Source: Leucogyrophana mollusca
Taxonomy: Eukaryota; Basidiomycota; Agaricomycetes; Boletales
Direction of reading: 5' to 3'
NCBI GenBank assembly: GCA_021014945.1
Contig: MU266356.1
Location: 1 to 64,000, forward strand
Length of the DNA stretch: 64,000 bases
Position 1 is the first letter of the stretch, and each line of letters begins with the position of its first letter. The position numbers and the translations under genes are program-made. The notes under the pieces are model-generated. The model saw nothing but the letters and a program-made list of their open reading frames with translations. It was not told the origin of the DNA and did no database searches. Of the stretch, positions 55,557 to 64,000 are shown one piece after another.

Positions 55557-58500
55557 CTACCACACCGCCGGCCCAAACGTACCCCCCTCCGGGACTCTCA
55601 ATACCCTTGCTCCCCTCCAATCTGCCGTCCGCGTATACACAGTATTTCCCCACCACCCCGCAAACGCCCCCTGTCCGATCGTCCCGTTCCTTGGATACTC
55701 CAAGCAAAAGAATATCAGCACAATCGCAACCGCGACGCCCGAGTCGAGCGCCGCCGACAGGACGTAGTTGTACTTCGCCCACCAGCTGAAGTGTCGGCGG
55801 CGGATGACATGTTGGAAGATGAACCCGAATATGGCCCAGGGGATGTAGTTCTCGGCAGTCGCTGGAGGAATGAAGCCAGTCCCGGATAGAATTACGGGGA
55901 TGCTGCGTGGTTGATGTTACTTAGTGGGGAACATAGAAGAAACGCGGGGCTTACTTTACATATTTGAAGATAGTCTTTGGGTATCTGCGTGCGAGGAACC
56001 ACGGGATGATAGGGAGTATCGCTCCAAGCAGGAAAAACCACAACAGCGCGCTGTATAATCAGATGTAAGCCAGATACTCGTGAAGCGGCCTGTATTAAAA
56101 TCACTCACTAATATAACTGTCCCTTCGAGAACTGCAGTGCCGGCCCAATAACGCCCCATATCACTGACGCCGTCCCAAAAACTTCCGTGTTCGGGCAGAC
56201 AAATCCATCCTTCTGTTGCGGACTGCACATGTCCTCGATGTTCGTGAACATCCATGATTGAACGCCGAGTTGAGTGGTACCGGCGACGACGGTGGCTACG
56301 ACCTGCGACCAAAACATCTGGCGTGGCGGAATCTTCATGTAGTGTCCGAGTTTGAAGTCGGAGGTGAATTGGAGCGCTTGGGTCATGGTGATGTACCCGT
56401 AGGTCTATGGGAGAGGATGTAAGTTAGCGTCGGCACCATTCAGATCGAAACTGGGAATGTCGTTGTCACCTTGAAAAGCATCATGGCAATTGGCCGCCCC
56501 GGTAGGACGTAGCCAACGACGAGCTCTCCAATGACGTTCAGCCCAATCTGCTGATTGGTAATGGCCTGAATCATCCCTATCGGTACCACATACGCAAAAG
56601 AGATGCACAGCGCAAGTACAAAGCCCCAGATAGGCATTTGCGTATGCCACACTTCGATGCAGACAGCTCCAAAGACGAACATGACAGCTTCGGGGAACAA
56701 CCATGCAATTAAGCACCATCGCACCGCACCTCACCGAAACCAACGTACCAAAAATTATTGCATACCACCAATCAGGCACCTCTCGATACCGACTCATAAG
56801 CCGTGCATGGATGTCCGGTTGCTCCTTCAACGATCGCCTCGCTTGCTCCCAAATCTGCTTCCGGAAATACAAAACAGCATGCACGATCGTCGCGGTGATG
56901 CTCGCAAAACCAATGCCATAGTTCAGTGCGAACGTCGTGGAGAGAAATAAGGGGGAGTATTTATGGTAAGCTTCGGCGTTGAAGGTGACATCCGGGTTGA
57001 GGATCCGCGTGACGTTGTATATCGCACCAGTGTTGTCATATGAGGAGCGGCTTGACATGGGGAGAAAGTTGGAGTACCAGATATTGGAGTACTAGATGTT
57101 GTGGGGTTGACGATGTTCTGTGGAAGAAGGCTTTGAAGACACTCACGTGTAGGATTGGCGTCACGAACCACATGATAAACACGAAGCCCACGATAATATT
57201 CGCTTCAGCCCACCATGGCGTCGCCAGGCTGCAATCCAAACGAGTCGTCGATCAATAAAACTGCGCCGATGAGGTGAGACGTGTAACTCACGGACTGGTC
57301 AGATATGCGATTTGTGACCAATCGAAGGTCACAGTCGACATCCCGAGGCCACTGGCGTATCCAAAAAGCTGATTGATGACCTCAAGAAAGAACATTTGAT
57401 TGAGCCGCGCAGGGGAAGGAGATCTAGCTTACTCACGATATTCTCCGGAGCGATCCATGTAACCCAAGAGAAAGTTGAGAGAGCTGTGAATATGTATCCC
57501 GGGAAGAAGTGCCAGCACATGGAGGCAACGAAAGCGTAAATGAAGAAACGTTCACGGCTAATACCACCTTGCCCTCCTATTCCAGCGTACTGCTGTGAAT
57601 GCAAGGTGTTAAAAAGCGAACAAGTTACAAGGTTCGCTGGCCAAACTGCAGACCAAGGCAATGAACATGACGGCTTCAGAGTCGGCGGGATAGTGTGACG
57701 TACTCATTGCCGGCGGGGAGACAAGAAAACGCCGAGCAACCCCACCGATGGAGAAGCCGATCAATTGAGTAGACATAACCAGCATCCATTGGTAACTGAA
57801 ACTGTTGCGTTGGCTGTAGTACACGCGCTGTACTGCAACGATGTCGGTGGCATATGCTGACATGGCCCCGACCTTGTGTGGAAAATTAGTAATCAGTGAC
57901 TAGTTTCCTTTCACAATATATTTACCGTAGCCATGACGGTGACGAGGACGTGCTCTTTGACGGTAAAAGGACCGGGGTTGAGAGAGATGCCGATTACCGT
58001 TTTTCGTGGAACGATCCATGCCCAGAGTCGACCGACGGGGAACGACAAAAGCTGTGCGACGAGCTGCAGGAAAATGTTGTGATAAGCAGTGCCCACGAAA
58101 GTTATAAACGTAGCATACTGAGCTGATTGTAATAGCAGGGTATCGGAAGAAAAAGAACTGGTTCAGGCCGGGTATCAGAATTGCCCATAAGAGTCCTAGT
58201 GTCATGGAGAATGGGTGGGTGAATGAGCTCCAAGGGATGAGGCGCATATGATGGAAGGTAAACCTATCACCCATGTCCGAAAAGAGGCCACCACCATTTC
58301 TGGGTCGTCAGTGTTGGCAACAGCTGACCGAACTTCAGGGTAGGGAGAGTCATCCTCTGCAAGAACTCGAGTTAGATCAAGACAGCTCAACCACGAATTC
58401 TCTCCTACCAAGAATTTCCGCATCTAAGTCTATGTTTGGGTCGTCAAAAGTCGAGTCGCTGAGGGTCTACCTTTGTCGTCAGCGGTTGTAGCTACCTCCA

Positions 58501-58668
58501 ACGGAGGGGCTTCACGCACACTGGTGACAACTATATCTAAGGTAAAACAAGACCCGGAGTCAGTTCCACTATCCAGACCTTTCGATTGGATAGTTGGATC
58601 CCACCTTCGCCCTTCTCTTTGTCGAGCTGAAGCGGCTCGCCTTTTACAGGTAGATCATCTTGGGACAT
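55557..58668 (-). CDS. OPT-family small oligopeptide transporter
   Basis: A large multi-exon polytopic membrane protein that imports tri- to pentapeptides or related compounds with protons. ATG 58668 starts MSQDDLPVKGEPLQL. The conserved entry is 'SPYPEVRSAVANTDDPEMVVASFRTWVIG', then 'AILIPGLNQFFFFRYPAIT'. Later motifs are 'NIIVGFVFIMWFVTPILH', 'YHKYSPLFLSTTFALNYGIGFASITAT', 'EVPDWWYAIIF', 'GELVVGYVLPGRPIAMMLFK', 'YGYITMTQALQFTSDFKLGHYMKIPPRQMFWSQVVATVVAG', 'WSVIGPALQFSKGQLY' in similar form, and a C-terminal 'HFSWWAKYNYVLSAALDSGVAVAIVLIFF'. The frame ends at TAG 55557-55559 after 'GGTFGPAVW'. The ordered motifs make the family certain; individual small exons near 57100-58100 were not all pinned. 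Confidence 0.92.
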
Positions 58669-59975
58669 GGTGAAGTGTTGGTAGTTCAGAAACTACTGGC
58701 CAACACACGGCGTCCACTCCTCTTATTATATGGTTGTCCGGGTTTCTCGACGCGCCAAATACCGTCCCATGTGCAATGTTTGACCTAAGCTGTTCCAAGG
58801 GATTTCCGGGTTGGGTTGAGTAACTTCAAAACCGCCTATAAGCAAGCCGAGGTATGGAAGCACCAGCAGATGCCAAGGTAGCCTGAATGCGCGCTAGTCA
58901 GTTTTCGGTCGATCCTGTGTGTCATATACTCACAAGGTCCGAACAAGAAGGAATCGCATAATCACAAGCTCGTCAACTGGTTTGTTATATTTCTCCAGCC
59001 CCGCGGAGATGGCAGCCGACAATGAGTGTTGACCAATGGAATGCACCTTGCTTGCCCATCACGAGTCAGAATTCGCAATCAGCTTCAGTTTTCGAGTGTT
59101 ACGGAGACGCCAATAGCTTGAGCCTTGAACCTAGGAGCCGAGACTTGGATCACAAGTATGCACATCGTATGGCATGTGGTCGCAGTAACCGGAGTCTTTC
59201 ACCTTGCGGTCATCTTCAAGAGCATGCTAGAACGGACCACGGGCTTGGCCACGGATGCAAATTACACCCGCCTCGAAGCTGTATCAATAAAATCTCGTGC
59301 AGCATGCGCGATTGCTCAACGAGGAAATTGTTATCAAGTTTTCCTCGTGGGTGCGACGACTGTACCCAATTGGACGGAGGCTATATAAAGAAAAAGCAAA
59401 GGTTACGTGGTGCAGATACAGAGCTGCGAAAGGTCAAGCTTGTCAGGGGCTTATATCTACATGAGAGATGTCACCCAGGGGCCCGGGAAGGGCTTTGTCG
59501 CCCAGAGGGCGCAAATATCACGCCCTCTCGTCCAATTGCGCAGTGGCCCTCAGGATCGAGCAAGATCTTGGCTGCTCCTAAATACATGTGTCTTCGGTGC
59601 TTTCACCGTCAACACTGCACACTGATGCTCTAGGATGCTCTACAAACAGGATCGGGATGAGTCAAGTCTCAGAAAGCAAGATCAACGATCGGGGTCCTGC
59701 AAGGTATTTAATTTATTATTGCTTTCACTTAACCAAAATGCGGAGAAGTCGTTACCATCCAAAGTTGTTGGCGCATCCTGGCATATCGACAACAAATCGT
59801 TTGAAACGGTAGATGTATTTAAAAAACCAAACAAATGCTTGGGTCATCGATCAAGATTACCAAAGCGTTTGTTTGGCTTTGTTAGGATGAGAGGCCATTG
59901 CCTTCTAAAGTTCTATGTATGTCTGGTGGCAGTACACCCCAAAGTTCCACTACAGTCTTCACACAAAAGTCCGCC
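58669..59975. other. intergenic, nothing recognised
   Basis: About 1.3 kb between divergent OPT and mS33 genes. A 203-codon plus-strand frame (59022-59633) and an overlapping frame with one hydrophobic stretch ('VVAVTGVFHLAVIF') were examined but do not match any family and are interrupted. Possibly decayed sequence; I cannot assign it. Confidence 0.45.
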
Positions 59976-60361
59976 ATGGCCTCTGCAATGGCGGCCATAC
60001 GGCCTATGAGACTAGCCTCTCTAACACAAACACGCTGCTCCATCTTCCAGACCGCTTACAACCCCACGTCCGCTCGAACAGGTGCAAAATACCTCCGCGC
60101 TCGCCTTCGTGGACCGTCCATGGTCAAATACTATCCTCAGGAGATAGACATGGCTGCCATGGTTCGACAGTGGCCAGAGCTGCAGCTTGTTAACCACGCG
60201 GAGGAACAAAGGCTGCGGGACGTGGAAGACAGGAAGAAAAGAGGCAAGGGCGCGCCAAAGAAGGCGAAAAGAAAAGGTTTGTGTCAAATCCAGCTTTCTG
60301 TCTTGGCTGTGCTAACGAGACGATCACAGAGGACAGTCGCAGAGCCAACAGGAAGCGGTAA
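59976..60361 (+). CDS. RSM27: mitochondrial small ribosomal subunit protein mS33 (Rsm27)
   Basis: Two exons give about 107 residues. ATG 59976 opens MASAMAAIRPMRLASLTQT, then the family core 'CSIFQTAYNPTSARTGAKYLRARLRGPSMVKYYP', 'WPELQLVNHAEEQRLRDVEDRKKRGKGAPKKAKRK'. An intron (donor GTTTGT) joins in phase to the tiny exon 2, 'EDSRRANRKR', ending at TAA. 'YNP...RTGAK.LR..L.GPS...YYP' and 'R..RGKGAPKK' are the mS33/MRP-S33 hallmarks. The protein is a component of the mitochondrial 37S/28S subunit head. It converges on the unnamed gene at 60508 with 146 bases between stops. Confidence 0.92.
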
Positions 60362-60507
60362 AGCGAAACATGATGCTGGCATATCGACCGTCCTTGTTTG
60401 CCGACTTTTTGCTGGAGCTTTCGACCATCAGACTGCCATCCATAGAGTCGGGTCTCTTTCGCGCGCATTTCGACACACATTACTGTATAATTTATACACG
60501 ACATCAC

Positions 60508-61439
60508 TCAGCAGGTGCCTTCCATTCCCGCCGGGTCATTGATGACGCCTTCAAAGCTACCCATCTCTGCAAGAGTCAACGAAAACAGATCGTCGAAACT
60601 TTGCTGCATCCCTGTTCTTTCTAACGCCAGCTGATAGTCCTCTCCTGCAACATCTAGACCTGTCAGCCACTCCTCTAAGCTCGCCGTTCCTGTCACCAGT
60701 AAACTGCGCAGTCTTGTTCGCTCGGTTTGGTTCATGGGCGAGGACGTCATAGTTGGTTTTCCAGCGTCTATTGCGTCGATTGGCACCACAAGGTCGACCC
60801 CCTCTCCGGACTCAGGATCCCATATTTGAGACTTCAGAACCGCCAGCCACGCTTGGTCAAGGTCGTCAAAAAATTCTAGTAACTGGGGAAGGTCCTTGAT
60901 GTGGGGAGGGTACCCAGGTATGCTGCTCATGAGATCCCCTGTGAGACGAAGGAGGAAAGTAACTCGTAAGGAGGTTGATGGGTCAACCGGTGGGATTTGC
61001 AGTGTGAATGCCAGAAGTTGTTGCATGGCGTCAAGGTAAGTAGGGAGGGTTGGTAGTCGAGTCATTGATGGCTCGGAGCTGAGGCATGTCTATCAACCGT
61101 CGTGTGGGGCTTTAGACGTATGGGACCAACCGCTTCTTGTATGAGCCGTTGATATCCATGAACTTGTCTTCGAGGTACTCTACTGCTTTTCTCTCCTGCA
61201 CTTTAGACAGTGCCTTGGGGCGCGCTTGAATTTTAATGCTGCTGTTCTCTTCAGCGACGTGGGTGTGACCGATCTCAAACTTCGACGGCGTCATGGTGGC
61301 CAGGTACAAAGTCTCCGTCAAACAAGCATAAACATGCGCCTTGAGCGTCGAGCACATGTCGAGGCAGCGCTAGGAAAGACTTTGAGGGCCGTCGTTATGT
61401 AACTCTTACAGTAGTAATCGCATGCAAGCCGGCGTGCAT
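60508..61439 (-). CDS. conserved-looking protein of unknown function, 279 residues
   Basis: Three exons join in perfect phase: 61439-61410 (MHAGLHAITT), 61369-61131 and 61078-60508. The protein begins MHAGLHAITT|RCLDMCSTLKAHVYACLTETLYLATMTPSKFEIG with a helical, Cys-containing start. A basic/charged stretch follows ('KALSKVQERKAVEYLEDKFMDINGSYKKR'), then 'LPTLPTYLDAMQQLLAFTLQIPPVDPSTSLRVTFLLRLTGDLMSSIPGYP' with 'LPQLLEFFDDLDQAWLAVLKSQ', and an acidic C terminus. It looks largely alpha-helical and soluble, without signal peptide or membrane segment. I do not recognise a named family. Splicing in frame at both introns supports a genuine gene rather than two small ones. Confidence 0.72.
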
Positions 61440-61597
61440 TATTATGGTACCCGTTTGAACTACCCACCACAACATTAATCAGGTAGTGTTAAGCGGCAGC
61501 ATCATTTGGCAGGAAGACGGAAGGCGCCCCTGTTGGAATAGTCTCCATCCCGTGACTGTCCTTAAGATCGGAATGTTCTAATCCAATATATATGGAG

Positions 61598-61985
61598 CAA
61601 ATTAGGACGGATCCCCATGTTATCACACAGGGACCTAGCTTGAGAAAACCACAGATTCGCAGCAAAGTCTTGCTCCAAAAGAGCAATTTCCCCTGATGCA
61701 TCGGAGATAGTTTGGTGGAGGTTTGTCGAGACCCTCCCGTTCCTGGCGGCGAGTAGGATCTTGACGGACAGAAGTGCCCCGAATTCGTCGATAGCTTCTG
61801 CTATGCGATCTGCACCAGCGGCTGCATCTTGAAAACCTCCGCGTTGTCGAGGACGAAAAGAACATCACCAGTTACTAGACATGCCATGACAGAACCGAGA
61901 CGGCAAGACAGAGCATCCAAAGCTCCAGCCGCGCGCCAAATGAACATGTCAAATGTAATTTGAGAGGCATCAATGTCGTCGAATC
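61598..61985 (-). pseudogene. frameshifted fragment of a STAND/NB-ARC-like NTPase
   Basis: On the minus strand 'TFDMFIWRAAGALDALSCRLG' leads to a Walker B-like strand 'GDVLFVLDNAEVF'. One base is then missing (near 61830) and the neighbouring frame continues naturally: 'DAAAGADRIAEAIDEFGALLSVKILLAARNGRV', 'ALLEQDFAANLWFSQA'. The hhhhDNaE strand followed by 'lpsVklLlttRn' and a 'l..e.A...f' helix is the order seen in fungal STAND NTPases. No Walker A (GxxxxGK) was found upstream to 62280, and the 3' side ends in stops. This looks like a decayed piece of an NTPase gene from a fast-evolving family. Family assignment is tentative. Confidence 0.4.
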
Positions 61986-62323
61986 TAGGGAGGAGCTGCC
62001 GGCTACCAGGGCTTACTCCGAGGTGAGAGCTAGGAGAGCCTGGGACATTGGCACAGGGAATAAACTGGATACCTTTGGGAGACCCTGGATCATGGCGCGA
62101 TGGAAGGACTGCCTACACCAGCGAACGGAAGATTTTCTGTTCCCACGGGGGACGATGGCTCTCGCTCCATGTGGTAGGGGTGGCGATCGTGTCGGCGCCT
62201 GAGCGAGGGCCCTCCGACTCAGACGACCCGTCATGGCGGTGGTGCTCAGTAACAACCACACTCATTCGCTAGGTCATTTATTTCCAGACTGAAATTGACA
62301 GCGAAGACTGAGCCTATATTCCG
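61986..62323. other. non-coding or decayed sequence
   Basis: Lies between the NTPase remnant and the TrpRS stop. Open frames on both strands are broken and no motif was recognised; it may be the worn 5' part of the NTPase remnant. Confidence 0.35.
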
Positions 62324-63770
<1,447 letters not shown>

Positions 63771-63913
63771 GCGCGAAAAAGTCGTTTGAAACTCCGTCAC
63801 AGCTTTCCTTTCAACTCCAAGCGCGCAGGCGACAGCGACAAGATAAATCTCAAGTTATCGTTGTCTTGCTCTACTCTGGTTCTGCGGGCCCACTTAAAAA
63901 ACTTCGAACGAGG
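63771..63913. promoter_or_regulatory. short divergent promoter, TrpRS / Mak10-like
   Basis: About 143 bases between two opposite ATGs, so both promoters are compressed here. No particular element is claimed. Confidence 0.4.
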
Positions 63914-64000
63914 ATGGATCCTTACACTGATCTCCCCGGTGGGGACAATTTTTATGATGTGACTGCGGTGTTTGAGGAAGCTGCAAGAGGTGACGAGATG
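63914..64000 (+). CDS. 5' end of a probable NatC auxiliary subunit (Mak10/Naa35), partial
   Basis: ATG 63914 opens 29 sense codons to the window edge: MDPYTDLPGGDNFYDVTAVFEEA, then ARGDEM. The 'D(V/I)T..FEEA' element matches the start of Mak10/Naa35, which begins 'W.DIT..FEEAC' shortly before the conserved 'lhd..F.lf.AMSAiE' block. That block would lie just outside the window. Mak10 anchors the NatC N-terminal acetyltransferase to ribosomes. With so few residues the call is an inference; the open frame itself is certain. Confidence 0.45.
   Translation, partial: MDPYTDLPGGDNFYDVTAVFEEAARGDEM

Noticed and set aside
59022..59633. 203-codon plus-strand frame with an overlapping hydrophobic frame
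   Set aside because: Neither frame shows known motifs; the Cys/Arg/His composition looks random and no splicing restores a sensible protein.
60508..61357. Two separate small genes (185 and 81 codons)
   Set aside because: They join in phase through a normal intron (61079-61130) and with an upstream 30-base exon, so one three-exon gene is the better model.

Overview
The window looks like nuclear DNA of a filamentous basidiomycete, most likely an Agaricomycete. Genes are split by many short GT-AG introns (mostly about 45-80 bases) and sit densely on both strands. Several families are typical of mushroom-forming fungi: DUF6533 seven-helix proteins, DUF6699 and DUF6593 proteins, cerato-platanin, a DOPA 4,5-dioxygenase-like protein and a PL14-like lyase. 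No species can be named. I found no rRNA, tRNA, CRISPR array or intact transposon. All splice structures were read by eye from GT/AG sites and conserved protein motifs, so single exon borders can be wrong even where the gene identity is firm.

Layout. 0-10 kb: a possible gene start running off the left edge, a cerato-platanin, a His-rich methyltransferase, the translesion polymerase REV1 and a PP2C phosphatase. 10-21 kb: a cysteine-rich EGF/furin-like membrane protein, calcipressin (calcineurin regulator), a CCDC124-type ribosome-associated protein and two neighbouring DUF6699 proteins. 21-31 kb: a DUF6533 membrane protein, a gene-poor stretch, the ER mannosyltransferase ALG2, a PL14-type lyase converging on it, and a DODA-like gene. 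31-41 kb: glutamate 5-kinase, PRPP synthetase, an unidentified decayed reading frame, a DUF6593 protein, the GPI-remodelling protein PER1 and a Hos2-like class I histone deacetylase. 41-53 kb: a sterol glucosyltransferase-like enzyme with a Gly-rich tail, a second DUF6533 protein, an SLC41/MgtE magnesium transporter, the SAGA subunit ADA3/NGG1 and the Pol I subunit RPA34.5. 53-64 kb: the bifunctional thiamin enzyme THI20, an OPT peptide transporter, mitochondrial ribosomal protein mS33, an unrecognised conserved-looking three-exon gene, a frameshifted NTPase remnant, mitochondrial TrpRS, and the first codons of a probable NatC subunit (Mak10/Naa35).

The window is mainly ordinary housekeeping chromosome rather than a biosynthetic cluster or mobile island. 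Functional links between neighbours are weak. Several pairs are arranged head to head over very short gaps (RPA34.5/THI20 about 100 bases, TrpRS/Mak10-like about 140 bases) or tail to tail (methyltransferase/REV1 56 bases; the PL14 and ALG2 reading frames appear to overlap). The points most worth a second look are the Gly-rich, VPS13/ATG2-like tail on the glucosyltransferase, the 5-base microexon inferred in the DODA-like gene, the receptor-like EGF/furin protein, the paired DUF6699 genes, the unnamed 279-residue protein and the NTPase remnant. I did not find a clear previously undescribed multi-gene system.
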